Below, piece by piece: positions 34,290 through 42,663 of a stretch of 64,000 nt of DNA. The position numbers and the translations under genes are program-made. The stretch covers positions 434,001 to 498,000 of the forward strand of contig NZ_FXTJ01000002.1 of assembly GCF_900182545.1 (NCBI RefSeq). Reading direction: 5' to 3'. The stretch is from Geodermatophilus aquaeductus. GTDB taxonomy: Bacteria; Actinomycetota; Actinomycetes; Mycobacteriales; Geodermatophilaceae. Position 1 is the first letter of the stretch. Each line of letters opens with the position of its first letter. The notes beneath the pieces were generated by a model, which was not told where the DNA came from, ran no database searches, and was given only the letters and a program-made list of their open reading frames with translations.

Positions 34290-35213
34290 TCAGTTGTCCT
34301 GGAAGTAGGACAACAGGCGCAGGATCTCCAGGTACAGCCAGACGACCGTGACGAGCAGGCCGAAGGCGACGTACCAGGCGAACTTGGCCGGGGCGCCACG
34401 GCGGATCGCCTGGTCGGCCATGTCGAAGTCGAGCAGCAGCGTGAAGGCCGCCACACCGATCACGACGATGCTGAAGACGATGGCCAGCGGGCCACCGTCA
34501 CGCAGGCCGAGGCCGCCCGGGGTGAAGAAGCTCGCCACGAGGTTGACCAGGACCAGCGCCAGGACACCGAACAGCGCGCCGACGATCCAGCGGGTCAGCT
34601 TGGGGGTCACCCGGATGGCGCCGGTCTTGTAGACGACCAGCATGCCGGCGAAGACACCGAACGTGCCGATGAGCGCCTGGACCACGATCCCGGGGTAGAT
34701 CGTGTTGAAGGCCTCGCTGATGGCGCCGAGCGCGACACCGTAGAGCGCGCCGTAGGCCAGGGTCGCCGCCGGGTTGGCGATCTGCTTGAAGCTGATCACC
34801 AGGCCCAGGACGAAGGCCACGAGCACCGCGGGCAGCGCCAGGCCCCACGCGGCCTGGCCGGGCAGCGCCCAGACGGCGGCCGCGGCGAGGACGGTGACGA
34901 GGAACGACAGGCCCGTCTTCTGGACGACGTCGTCCATCGTCATGTAGCGGGTGGCCGGCGGGCCGTACGGGCCGGCGGGGGCCGGGGCACCGTAGCCCTC
35001 GGGCGCGCCGTACGGCTGACCGTAGGGCTGGGGGGTCGGCTGGCCGTACTGCTGGCCGTAGCCGGGGGCGCCGTATCCGGGGGCTCCGTAGCCGGGAGCG
35101 CCGCCCTGCTGGCCGTACTGCTGGCCGGAGCCGGGAGCGCCGTACCCCTGCTGGCCACCACCGGACGCGGCGTTGGCGAAGCCCCGGCCGAACACCGGGT
35201 TGGAGCTGGGCAT
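34290..35213 (-). CDS. Bax inhibitor-1/YccA family membrane protein with GYGQ-rich N-terminus
   Basis: 307 residues from ATG 35213 (AGGAG seven bases upstream; ATG 35219 is too close). Residues 1-90 are Gly/Tyr/Gln/Pro-rich (QQYGQQGGAPGYGAPGYGAP) and likely disordered. About seven membrane segments follow, beginning DVVQKTGLSFLVTVLAAAAV and ending LYLEILRLLSYFQDN. Family members form calcium-leak or pH-gated membrane proteins; the bacterial function is not settled. The low-complexity leader is common in actinobacterial homologues. A strong hairpin separates it from the M28 peptidase gene upstream. Confidence 0.88.
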   Translation of the reverse strand: MPSSNPVFGRGFANAASGGGQQGYGAPGSGQQYGQQGGAPGYGAPGYGAPGYGQQYGQPTPQPYGQPYGAPEGYGAPAPAGPYGPPATRYMTMDDVVQKTGLSFLVTVLAAAAVWALPGQAAWGLALPAVLVAFVLGLVISFKQIANPAATLAYGALYGVALGAISEAFNTIYPGIVVQALIGTFGVFAGMLVVYKTGAIRVTPKLTRWIVGALFGVLALVLVNLVASFFTPGGLGLRDGGPLAIVFSIVVIGVAAFTLLLDFDMADQAIRRGAPAKFAWYVAFGLLVTVVWLYLEILRLLSYFQDN

Positions 35214-35342
35214 CGTCATCTCCTCGAGGTGACTGGTCGGTCGGTGGGCTGCTACCTCGCACCCCACTCGACACCTACAACGCCGCAGGTGGCCCGCGCG
35301 TTCCTGAGGTCCCCGGTACCCACCTCCGGGTGGGAGAACGCG

Positions 35343-35377
35343 CCGGGGGCGCGGCACCTGCGGTGCCGCGCCCCCGG
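35343..35377 (-). terminator. Terminator of the M28 peptidase gene
   Basis: A perfect 15-base-pair stem (35343-35357 with 35363-35377, core GGGGGCGCGGCAC) with a five-base loop, 21 bases past the peptidase stop. The remainder of 35214-35342 is the upstream region of the Bax-inhibitor-like gene, with no gene in it. Confidence 0.8.
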
Positions 35378-35398
35378 GTCGTGCCGGTCGGGAGTGGG

Positions 35399-37036
35399 TC
35401 AGACCTCGACCCCGCCGTGGTCGTGGCCGGCGTGCAGTCCGCCGCCACCGGCCTCCTGCTCGGCCTCCACGCGGTACTGCCGGGCGTTCGGGTCGCCCTC
35501 GTACGTGCCACCGGGCACCGGCCGGCCGGCCACGTCGTTCACCCGCGAGGAGTCGTAGGCGAGGGTGAGCACCGCGTAGGCGACGGCGTCGGAGTTCTCG
35601 TCGAGCGCCTTCGGGTCGAGGTTGGTGATGTCGTCCCCGGCCTGGTGGTAGTTCGGGTCGTAGGCGACGCCGGCCTCACCGCCGTACAGCGGGACCTGGT
35701 ACTCCTGCTTCTCGACCTCCGCGCCGGTGAACAGGCCACCGGAGGGGATGTTGGCGTTGATGAACGCCTGGTAGTCGCTGCGGCCGCTGAACTCGGTGCC
35801 CTCGTAGTACAGGCCCCGCGACTCGTAGAAGTCCTCGAAGACGTACTCGATCTGGTCCGAGCCCTCGGGGACGTTGACACCGTCCGGCGCGGGGAACGTG
35901 GACTGGTCCCCGTCGTAGATGAACCGGGCGAAGTTCGGCGAGCCGATCATGTCGAAGTTCAGGTACAGCCCGATGTCGGCCACCTGGTCCTCCGACAGCG
36001 AGTCGACGTACTCGGCCGAGCCGAGCAGGCCGAGCTCCTCGGCACCCCACCAGGCGAACCGGATGGTGTTGGTCGGCTTGACCTTGGCCAGGTTCTCCGC
36101 GACCTCGATCAGGCCGGCGCTGCCCGAGCCGTTGTCGTTGATGCCCGGACCCTCGGGGACCGAGTCGAGGTGCGCGCCGGCCATGACGACGTTGTCCGAC
36201 GTCCGGCCCGACAGCTCGGCGATGACGTTCTCGGTCTCACGGATCCCGCTGACGGCGTCCACCTGGATGCGCACGGAGGTGCCGGCCTGGGCCAACTCCG
36301 TGCCGGTGGCGTAGCTGACACCCACCACGGGGATCGCGTTCTCGAGGGGCGCGCCCAGCGTCGGCGACAGGAGCGTGTCGCGGCCGGGCTGGCCCTCGTT
36401 GAACAGGACGACGCCCACGGCGCCCGCCTCGCGGGCGTTCTCGGCCTTCTCGCCGAAGGTGCAGGTGCCGCGCTGCAGCAGGGCGATGTTGCCCGGCGTG
36501 AAGCCGGCGAAGTCGGCGTCCTCGCAGCCGCTGGTGTTGCCGTTGGCGGTCCCGACCGGCGGGATGGTGACGTCGACGGCCTGCACGGTGGCGGTGACGT
36601 CGCCGCTGCCCGAGTAGGTGGCCACCGCGTAGTCGGTGCCCTCGACGTAGGTGGTCGCCGTGGGCGCCACCCGGGCGAACGCGCTGCTGGTCTGCTGGAA
36701 GTACGGGAACTCGAACGCCTGGCGCTCGACCGTCCAGCCCGCGGCCTCCAGACGGTCCTCCACGTACTGGGCCGACGCCGTGTAGCCGGGCGTGCCGGAG
36801 GCGCGGGTGCCGCCGTTGGCGTCGGCGATCGCCTGGAACTCGTCCAGGTGCTCCATGACGCCTTCGAGCGTCACGCAGTCGGTCAGCTTCGCCACGGTGT
36901 TGTTGTTCCGGTTCTCGCAGCCGTTGCCTCCGGCCGCGGCCGGGAACGCGGTGACCACGCTGCCGGCCAGCGCCAGCACGCCGGCGGTGCCGGCGACGGC
37001 GATGCGCGATCGCCGGGACGGATGGGACTGGGTCAT
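35399..37036 (-). CDS. Secreted M28 aminopeptidase with PA domain and His-rich tail
   Basis: 545 residues from ATG 37036. Sec signal peptide MTQSHPSRRSRIAVAGTAGV to about residue 35. An inserted PA domain (~140-250: GFTPGNIALLQRGTCTFGEK) splits the peptidase. The two-zinc site is complete: GAHLDSV (His), INDNGSG (Asp), WWGAEELGLLG (Glu catalytic and ligand), NFDMIG (Asp), YHQAGDD (His). The last residues (GLHAGHDHGGVEV) form a His/Gly tail that may bind metal. An exported enzyme that frees N-terminal amino acids from extracellular peptides. Start fixed by the signal peptide. Confidence 0.93.
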   Translation of the reverse strand: MTQSHPSRRSRIAVAGTAGVLALAGSVVTAFPAAAGGNGCENRNNNTVAKLTDCVTLEGVMEHLDEFQAIADANGGTRASGTPGYTASAQYVEDRLEAAGWTVERQAFEFPYFQQTSSAFARVAPTATTYVEGTDYAVATYSGSGDVTATVQAVDVTIPPVGTANGNTSGCEDADFAGFTPGNIALLQRGTCTFGEKAENAREAGAVGVVLFNEGQPGRDTLLSPTLGAPLENAIPVVGVSYATGTELAQAGTSVRIQVDAVSGIRETENVIAELSGRTSDNVVMAGAHLDSVPEGPGINDNGSGSAGLIEVAENLAKVKPTNTIRFAWWGAEELGLLGSAEYVDSLSEDQVADIGLYLNFDMIGSPNFARFIYDGDQSTFPAPDGVNVPEGSDQIEYVFEDFYESRGLYYEGTEFSGRSDYQAFINANIPSGGLFTGAEVEKQEYQVPLYGGEAGVAYDPNYHQAGDDITNLDPKALDENSDAVAYAVLTLAYDSSRVNDVAGRPVPGGTYEGDPNARQYRVEAEQEAGGGGLHAGHDHGGVEV

Positions 37037-37096
37037 GGACGTCTTCCCCTCGAACGTCGGGTGTGGGCTCCGATGGCCACGGGGGGTAACCCTGTC

Positions 37097-37129
37097 AATA
37101 CAGTCGCGGGGGACGTCAAGCCCTGTATT
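37097..37129. promoter_or_regulatory. AATACAG/CTGTATT inverted repeat upstream of M28 peptidase gene
   Basis: AATACAG (37097-37103) and CTGTATT (37123-37129) are spaced 19 bases apart, in an AT-rich patch within a very G+C-rich region. On the minus strand two TTGAC motifs (TTGACG and TTGACA) lie inside or beside it, so it probably contains the promoter of the peptidase gene and may be an operator. Confidence 0.45.
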
Positions 37130-37191
37130 TCCTGCGGCCGATGGTGTAACGGGCCGGAGGAAGTCGTGAGGTCGGCGTACGGTCGCCGGTG

Positions 37192-37265
37192 TGCCCCCGG
37201 TGGGATTCGAACCCACACTGTGACCCTTTTAAGGGGCCTGCCTCTGCCGGTTGGGCCACGGGGGC
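37192..37265 (-). tRNA. tRNA with UAA anticodon and short variable loop (Leu-type anticodon)
   Basis: 74 bases. A perfect acceptor stem GCCCCCG/CGGGGGC (37259-37265 with 37193-37199), T arm GTGGG-TTCGAAT-CCCAC and a D arm with a GG pair. The anticodon arm is GGCCC-CTTAAAA-GGGTC, with anticodon TAA (reads the leucine codon UUA). Discriminator base A; CCA is not encoded. The variable loop is only five bases (ACAGT), whereas tRNA-Leu normally has a long one. The cloverleaf is clear; the amino-acid identity is not. Confidence 0.85.
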
Positions 37266-37291
37266 GGGTGCGGGCCGTCGGCCCGCCGGTC

Positions 37292-38674
37292 TCAGCCTGC
37301 CTGCGCGCGGTCGGCCGGCGACGGCGCCGGCATCTGCCCCGTCCCGCCGGAGGTGGCCGCGGTGACGAACTCCCGCCGCGGGTCCTGCAGCTGGCCGAGC
37401 GCCACGACCTCGCGCCGGAACAGCGAGGCCAGCGTCCAGTCGGCGACCACGCGGGCCTTGCGGTTGAACGTCGGGACCCGGCTGACGTGGTAGCTGCGGT
37501 GCATGAACCAGGCCGGCCAGCCCTTGAGCTTGATCCCGTAGACCTGCGCGACGCCCTCGTGCAGGCCGAGACTGGCCACCGAGCCGGCATAGGCGTGCCG
37601 GTAGGGCTGCGGCTGCTCGCCGCGCAGGGTCGCCGCCACGTTGTCGGCCAGCCGCTTGGCCTGCCGGACGGCGTGCTGGGCGTTGGGCGCGGTGGTGGCC
37701 CCCGGGTCGGGCTTGGTGAGGTCGGGGACGGCCGCGAGGTCACCGGCGGCCCAGGCGTCCTCCAGGCCGCTGACCTGCAACGTCGGCTCGCAGCGCACCC
37801 GGCCCCGCTCGTCGAGGGGGAGGTCGGTCGAGGCGAGCAGCGGATTGGGTCTGGTGCCGGCGGTCCACACGAGGGTGTCGCTGGCGAACTGCGCGCCGTC
37901 GGAGAGGCGCACGACGCCGTCGGTGACCGACTCCAGGCGCGTGTTCAGCCGCACGTCCATCCCGCGGGCGGTGAGCTGCTTGACGGTCCAGGCGGCCATG
38001 TCGAGGTCGACCTCGGGCAGGATCCGGCCGGTGGCCTCGACCAGCACCCACCGCATGTCGCTGGGCGACAGCCGCGGGTAGTAGTGGCTGACGGCGTAGC
38101 GCGCCATGTCCTCGAGCTCGGCGAAGGCCTCGATGCCGGCGTAGCCGCCGCCGACGAAGGTGAAGGTCAGGGCCCGCTCCCGGACGCGGGGGTCGTCGGT
38201 CGAGGCCGCGGCGTCGAGCCGGGCGAGGACGTGGTTGCGCAGGTAGATGGCCTCCCCCACCGTCTTGAAGCCGATCCCGTGCTCGGCCAGGCCCGGGATG
38301 GGCAGCGTGCGCGCCACCGACCCCGCCGCCATCACCAGCACGTCGTAGGACAGCTCGTACGGCTCGCCCTCGGCGGGCAGGACCCGGGCCCGCCGGTCGG
38401 CGTGCGACAGCGCGACGACGGCACCGGTGACCACCCGGCAGCGCGGCAGCGTGCGGCGCAGCGGGACGACGACGTGCCGCGGTTCCACCGAGCCGGCCGC
38501 CGCCTCGGGCAGGAACGGCTGGTAGGTCATGTGCGGCTGGGGGTCGACGACGACGATCTCGGCGCGGCCCCGGGACAGCTTCCGCTGCAGCCGCAGCGCG
38601 GTGTAGAGGCCGACGTACCCCCCGCCGACGACCAGCACCACCGGACGGGACCCCAGATCCGGACGAGACGCCAT
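37292..38674 (-). CDS. Type II NADH dehydrogenase-like FAD oxidoreductase
   Basis: 460 residues. FAD-binding VVLVVGGGYVGLYTALRL at the N-terminus, NAD-binding FTFVGGGYAGIEAFAELED near 170, and the substrate-side AWAAGDLAAVPDL near 305. The overall pattern is that of NDH-2 enzymes, single-subunit NADH:quinone oxidoreductases peripheral to the membrane. A C-terminal amphipathic region (LKGWPAWFMHRSYHVSRVPT) would attach to the membrane. It could feed menaquinone without pumping protons. Start ATG 38674. A bare oxidoreductase of other specificity is possible. Confidence 0.88.
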   Translation of the reverse strand: MASRPDLGSRPVVLVVGGGYVGLYTALRLQRKLSRGRAEIVVVDPQPHMTYQPFLPEAAAGSVEPRHVVVPLRRTLPRCRVVTGAVVALSHADRRARVLPAEGEPYELSYDVLVMAAGSVARTLPIPGLAEHGIGFKTVGEAIYLRNHVLARLDAAASTDDPRVRERALTFTFVGGGYAGIEAFAELEDMARYAVSHYYPRLSPSDMRWVLVEATGRILPEVDLDMAAWTVKQLTARGMDVRLNTRLESVTDGVVRLSDGAQFASDTLVWTAGTRPNPLLASTDLPLDERGRVRCEPTLQVSGLEDAWAAGDLAAVPDLTKPDPGATTAPNAQHAVRQAKRLADNVAATLRGEQPQPYRHAYAGSVASLGLHEGVAQVYGIKLKGWPAWFMHRSYHVSRVPTFNRKARVVADWTLASLFRREVVALGQLQDPRREFVTAATSGGTGQMPAPSPADRAQAG

Positions 38675-38714
38675 GGGCCCACCCTAGGGGCGCACGCGCG
38701 GGCCGCGACTCCGC

Positions 38715-39479
38715 TCAGCCGGCGCCGGCGAGCTCCGTGGCCCGCGACAGGACGGCGTCGAGCATCGGCTCGGTGAGCCGGCCGGTGAAGGTGTTCTGCT
38801 GGCTCACGTGGTAGCTGCCCAGCAGGGTGAGCGGCCCGCGCGGACCCTCCAGCGTCACCTCCACGCCGTGCCCGAAGGCCGGCCGCGGCCGGGGCAGGGC
38901 GTAGCCGGCGCCGGCGAGGACGGGCCACAGCGCCGTCCAGCCGAAGCCGCCGAGGACGACGACCACCCGCAGGTCCGGCAGCAGCGCCAGCTCGCGCGCC
39001 AGCCAGGGCGAGCAGGTGTCGCGCTCGGCCGGCGTCGGCGCGTTGTCCGGGGGCGCGCAGCGGACCGCGGCGGCTACCCGCACGCCCGTGAGCTCCAGGC
39101 CGTCGCCGACGTGGGTCGACGTCGGCTGGTTGGTCAGGCCGGCCCGCCACAGCGCGGCGAAGATCCAGTCCCCGCTGCGGTCGCCGGTGAAGACCCGGCC
39201 GGTGCGGTTGCCCCCGTGCGCGGCCGGCGCCAGCCCGACGACGGCGATCCGCGCGGAGGCGGGGCCCAGGCCCGGCACCGGGCGGCCCCAGTAGTCCTCG
39301 TCGCGGAAGGACGCCCGCTTGACCCGGGCGACGTCCTCGCGCCAGGTGACCAGCCGGGGGCAGGCGCGGCAGCCGGAGATCCGGGCGTCGAGGACGGCGA
39401 GGTCTCGGGCGCCGCGCGCGGAGCGGGACACCCCCGCCGGTGTCCGCGTGACCGGGAACCCCTGCGCGTCGACCGCCAC
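38715..39479 (-). CDS. udgB: Uracil-DNA glycosylase family 5 (UdgB)
   Basis: 254 residues. Four cysteines for the 4Fe-4S cluster (C37, C40, C141, C156). Catalytic motif A GLAPAAHGGNRTGR at ~83-95, lacking the usual polar residue, and motif B GSYHVSQQNTFTGRLT near 228 identify type 5 UDG. These excise uracil, hypoxanthine and other damaged bases and are common in high-G+C actinobacteria, where cytosine deamination is a strong burden. GTG 39479 start. Adjacent to NDH-2 but probably independent. Confidence 0.92.
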   Translation of the reverse strand: MAVDAQGFPVTRTPAGVSRSARGARDLAVLDARISGCRACPRLVTWREDVARVKRASFRDEDYWGRPVPGLGPASARIAVVGLAPAAHGGNRTGRVFTGDRSGDWIFAALWRAGLTNQPTSTHVGDGLELTGVRVAAAVRCAPPDNAPTPAERDTCSPWLARELALLPDLRVVVVLGGFGWTALWPVLAGAGYALPRPRPAFGHGVEVTLEGPRGPLTLLGSYHVSQQNTFTGRLTEPMLDAVLSRATELAGAG

Positions 39480-39555
39480 GCGCCCAGTCCACCACCCGGC
39501 CGGGTGCCCTGCGCATCTCCCCCTTCGGAGGGTCGGCGGCGGCCCTCCCGGTGCC

Positions 39556-39561
39556 TAGGCT
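39556..39561 (+). promoter_or_regulatory. Putative -10 of the CelD-type GNAT gene
   Basis: TAGGCT at 39556-39561 would start transcription near 39568. This rules out the frame start at 39551 and supports GTG 39623. The divergent udgB start lies at 39479 in the same gap. Confidence 0.35.
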
Positions 39562-39622
39562 CGCTGCGTCAGCGACCCGGCCGGACGGCGGGAGGCGCCG
39601 GACGGAGAAGGGGTGGGAACCG

Positions 39623-40837
39623 GTGAGTGCAGCCGTGGGTGCGTCCAGGAGCGGGCCCGGGCTCGTGGCCGGACGCGCGACCCCACCTCGCCCGGCCCCC
39701 GCCCGGCCGCGCACGGCGGTCGTCTCCGGCCACGACGACCTCGACGCGCTGGCCGGCGCCTGGGACGACCTCTGGCGCCGCACCCCGGACGCCACCGCCT
39801 TCCAGACCCACGCGTGGAGCAGCGCCTGGGCCCGCGCGTACGTCCCGGCCGGCCGGCTCGCCGTCGTCACCGTGTGGGACGGCGACACGCTCGTCGCCGC
39901 CGCGCCGCTGTACCGGGTGCGCCGCGGTCCGGTTCCCGTCCTCGCGCCGCTGGGCGGCCCGCTGAGCGACTCCACCGACGTCCTGCTCGACCCGCAGGTC
40001 CCCGACGCCGGGGCCCGGCTGGCCGCCGCCCTGCTGCAGGTGCCCGGGTGGCGGGTCCTGGACCTGCCCGAGGTCCTGCCCGGCTCGGCCGCGCAGGCGT
40101 GGACGCGGGAGTGGCCGGGCCGGGTCCGCCGCGCGCCGTCGTCGCTGAACCTGCAGCTGCCCGTGCTGCCCCAGGCCGACGTCCTCGCGCGGGTCCCCGC
40201 CCGGACGGCGGGGACGCTGCGCCGCAAGCTGAAGAAGGTCGACAGGGCGGGCATCGAGCGCACCGAGCTCCCCTCCGACGCCGTGCCGGCCGCCGTGCCC
40301 GAGCTGGTCCGGCTGCACGAGGCGCAGTGGGCGGGCCGGCGCGGCAACCCGGAGCACCTCACCGCGCGGTTCCGCACGTTCCTCACCGGGGCGCTGGTGC
40401 CGATGGTCGAGCGCGGCCAGGCCGTCGTCGTGGAGTACCGGCTCGACGGCCGGCTGGTGGCCAGCGAGGTCGACCTCCTCGGGCACCGGCAGCTGGCCTA
40501 CTACCTCGCCGGCATCGACCCCTCGCTGCGGCAGACGATCGACACCTCGGTGCTGCTGGTCCGCGGCGCGCTCGGGCTGGCCGGCCGGCTGGGGCTGGCG
40601 GAGTACTCGTTCCTGCGGGGCGACGAGGACTACAAGCTGCGCTGGCGCCCGGACCACGTGACCGCCGAGCGGGTCCTGCTCGCGCGCCCGGGGCTGCTGG
40701 GGTCGGGCGGCTACCTCCCCGCGACCGCCGCGTCCTCCGCCGTCATGGCCCTCGCCCGGCGGGTGCTCGCCGGCCGCGCGCGGGAGCTGGCCCGGGCGGT
40801 CATGCACCGCGTCCGGCAGGTCCGCGCGAGCGGGTAG
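39623..40837 (+). CDS. GNAT family acetyltransferase, CelD/BcsL-like
   Basis: 404 residues from GTG 39623. Two GNAT-like halves are present. The N-terminal one starts WDDLWRRTPDATAFQTHAWS; the C-terminal one contains VEYRLDGRLVASEVDLLG and YYLAGIDPSLRQTIDTSVLL. GDEDYKLRWRPDHVTAERVL is the family's C-terminal hallmark. CelD/BcsL members act in polysaccharide or envelope-glycan modification and use acyl carriers or aminoacyl donors; the exact reaction is unknown. No signal peptide. Confidence 0.8.
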   Translation: MSAAVGASRSGPGLVAGRATPPRPAPARPRTAVVSGHDDLDALAGAWDDLWRRTPDATAFQTHAWSSAWARAYVPAGRLAVVTVWDGDTLVAAAPLYRVRRGPVPVLAPLGGPLSDSTDVLLDPQVPDAGARLAAALLQVPGWRVLDLPEVLPGSAAQAWTREWPGRVRRAPSSLNLQLPVLPQADVLARVPARTAGTLRRKLKKVDRAGIERTELPSDAVPAAVPELVRLHEAQWAGRRGNPEHLTARFRTFLTGALVPMVERGQAVVVEYRLDGRLVASEVDLLGHRQLAYYLAGIDPSLRQTIDTSVLLVRGALGLAGRLGLAEYSFLRGDEDYKLRWRPDHVTAERVLLARPGLLGSGGYLPATAASSAVMALARRVLAGRARELARAVMHRVRQVRASG

Positions 40838-40891
40838 CCCTCCCGGGACGACGTCTCCCCTTCCGGGGACGCGGACCGCGGGGACGCCAGG

Positions 40892-40897
40892 CATGAT
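40892..40897 (+). promoter_or_regulatory. Putative -10 of a leaderless DUF4235 gene
   Basis: CATGAT ends seven bases before ATG 40905, so the mRNA would start at or next to that codon. This fits the absence of a ribosome site and argues against ATG 40893, which lies inside the -10. Confidence 0.35.
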
Positions 40898-40904
40898 CAC
40901 CCCC

Positions 40905-41198
40905 ATGGCCCGCAAGCAGAAGCCGCCGCTGACCTGGAAGCTGCTGGGGACCGGCTCGGCCACCCTGTCCGGCATCGCCGTCCGCAAGCTCACCGACGCG
41001 GCCTGGTACGCGGCCCTCGGCAAGACCCCGCCGAAGAACCCCGCCGCGCCGGGCGTCTCGTGGCCCGAGGCGCTGGCCTGGGCCGCGTTCTCCGGGCTCA
41101 CCGTCGCCGGTGGCCGGTTGCTGGCCGCCCGCGGTGCCGCCGCGGCCTACCAGTCCCTGACCGGCAAGCTCCCGCCCGGCGTCAACGAGGCCGGCTAG
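40905..41198 (+). CDS. DUF4235 membrane protein
   Basis: 97 residues from ATG 40905. The pattern LTWKLLGTGSATLSGIAVRK, then LAWAAFSGLTVAGGRLLAAR and AAAAYQSLTGKLPPG, is the DUF4235 family: small two-segment membrane proteins of actinobacteria without known function. Its stop TAG shares the tetramer CTAG (41195-41198) with the stop of the convergent ppx gene. Confidence 0.85.
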   Translation: MARKQKPPLTWKLLGTGSATLSGIAVRKLTDAAWYAALGKTPPKNPAAPGVSWPEALAWAAFSGLTVAGGRLLAARGAAAAYQSLTGKLPPGVNEAG

Positions 41199-42145
41199 CC
41201 CCTGGCCAGGCGCAGCGCGATGCCGTCGAGGATGTCGTGCTCGCTGACGACGACCTCGTCGAGCGCGAACGCGTCCATGACCACCCGCAGCACCAGCGCG
41301 CCGGCGCCGATGACGTCGACCCGGCCGGGGTGCATGACCGGGAAGGCAGCCCGCCGCTCGCGGGTGGCGGTGAGCAGCCCCGCGGTCACCGAGCGGACGG
41401 CGCCCACCGGGATGCGCGAGCCGTGGATGACCTCGGCGTCGTAGGCCGGCAGCCGCAGCGCGAGGGCCGCCACCGTGGTCACCGAGCCGGCCAGGCCGAC
41501 GAGTGTGGCCGCCTCCCCCACCGGCACCGCCGCGGCGACCTCGGCCAGGGCGGCCCGGATGTCGGCCTCGGAGGACCCGATCTCGTCCGCCGTCGGCGGG
41601 TCGCCGTGCAGGTGGCGTTCGGTCAGGCGCACGCACCCGACGTCCACCGAGCGCGCCGCGCGCACGCCGCCGGCGTCGCCGAGGACGAACTCGGTGGACC
41701 CGCCGCCGATGTCGACGACGAGGTACGGCGGGCGCGGGGGCGGGCCGCCGTGCGCGGCGGCCGCGGCGGCGAGGGAGGCGGTGGCGCCGAGGAAGGACAG
41801 CCGCGCCTCCTCGTCACCGGGGACGACGTCGGGCGGCTGGCCGAGCGTGGCCTGCACCATCGCCTCGAAGTCGGCGCGGTTGGCGGCGTCGCGGGTGGCG
41901 CTGGTGGCGACCATCCGCACGGCGGTGGCGCCGAGGTCGCGGGCCTGGGCGGCGTACTCGGCGAGCACGACGCGGGTGCGCTCGATCGCCTCGGGCGCCA
42001 AGCGGCCGGTGGCGTCCACGCCCTGCCCGAGCCGGACGACCTCCATCCGCCGCAGCAGATCGGTGTGCGCGCCCTCCGGCGGCACGTCGGCGACCAGCAG
42101 GCGGATGGAGTTGGTGCCGCAGTCGACGGCGGCCACGCGGGTCAC
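41195..42145 (-). CDS. ppx: Exopolyphosphatase / guanosine pentaphosphate phosphatase
   Basis: 316 residues from GTG 42145 with GGAGGAG about six bases upstream. ASKHA-fold nucleotide motifs: AAVDCGTNSIRLLVAD (phosphate 1), YLVVDIGGGSTEFVLGD (phosphate 2), VGLAGSVTTVAALAL (adenosine). It removes terminal phosphates from polyphosphate or pppGpp. Length matches the short mycobacterial Ppx (Rv1026-type). GTGA overlap with the DUF501 gene shows one operon with eno. Confidence 0.9.
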   Translation of the reverse strand: MTRVAAVDCGTNSIRLLVADVPPEGAHTDLLRRMEVVRLGQGVDATGRLAPEAIERTRVVLAEYAAQARDLGATAVRMVATSATRDAANRADFEAMVQATLGQPPDVVPGDEEARLSFLGATASLAAAAAAHGGPPPRPPYLVVDIGGGSTEFVLGDAGGVRAARSVDVGCVRLTERHLHGDPPTADEIGSSEADIRAALAEVAAAVPVGEAATLVGLAGSVTTVAALALRLPAYDAEVIHGSRIPVGAVRSVTAGLLTATRERRAAFPVMHPGRVDVIGAGALVLRVVMDAFALDEVVVSEHDILDGIALRLARG

Positions 42146-42663
42146 GACGGCTCCTCCGGCTGCGCGCAGGGGCCGGCGGCCCACCACTCCCCCATCCCGG
42201 CGACCGCCCGGTCGCCGACGGGGTTGACACCCGGTCCCGCGGCCAGCGCGTGGCCGGCGAGGGCGTGCAGGCACTTGACCCGGTCGGGCATGCCGCCGGC
42301 GGTGGCGCGGGTGGGCAGCTCGCCGAGGGCGTCGCGCTCGGCGAGGTAGGCCTCGTGCGCCGCCCGGTAGGCCGCGGCGAGGTCCGCGTCGGTGGCGAGG
42401 TCGTCCTGCCACTCGCGCATGCGGCCGGCCGACTCCAGCCGGCTGGCGGCGGCCGACGCCCGCGGGCAGGTCAGGTAGTACAGCGTCGGGAACGGCGTGC
42501 CGTCCTCCAGCCGCGGGGAGGTCTGGACGACGTCGGGCTGGCCGCAGGGGCACCGGTGCGCCACCGCCCGGACCGCGCGCGGCGGACGGCCGAGCTGGCG
42601 GCCGACGAGCTCGCGCTCCTCGGGGGTGATCGGCTCGGAGACCCGCCGGCCTGGCGCGGTCAC
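42142..42663 (-). CDS. DUF501 domain protein
   Basis: 173 residues. The DUF501 blocks are clear: AVAHRCPCGQPDVVQTSPRL, TPFPTLYYLTCPRASAAASR, and a C-terminal GGMPDRVKCLHALAGHALA. Conserved cysteines (HRCPCG, LTCPRA, VKCLHA) with a histidine suggest a metal site. Function unknown. Conserved between the FtsB-like gene and ppx in actinobacteria (Rv1025 position). Confidence 0.87.
   Translation of the reverse strand: MTAPGRRVSEPITPEERELVGRQLGRPPRAVRAVAHRCPCGQPDVVQTSPRLEDGTPFPTLYYLTCPRASAAASRLESAGRMREWQDDLATDADLAAAYRAAHEAYLAERDALGELPTRATAGGMPDRVKCLHALAGHALAAGPGVNPVGDRAVAGMGEWWAAGPCAQPEEPS

Noticed and set aside
37192-37265. tRNA-Lys or pseudo-tRNA
   Set aside because: The stem is perfect and the loop places TAA at positions 34-36; no fold puts a lysine anticodon there.
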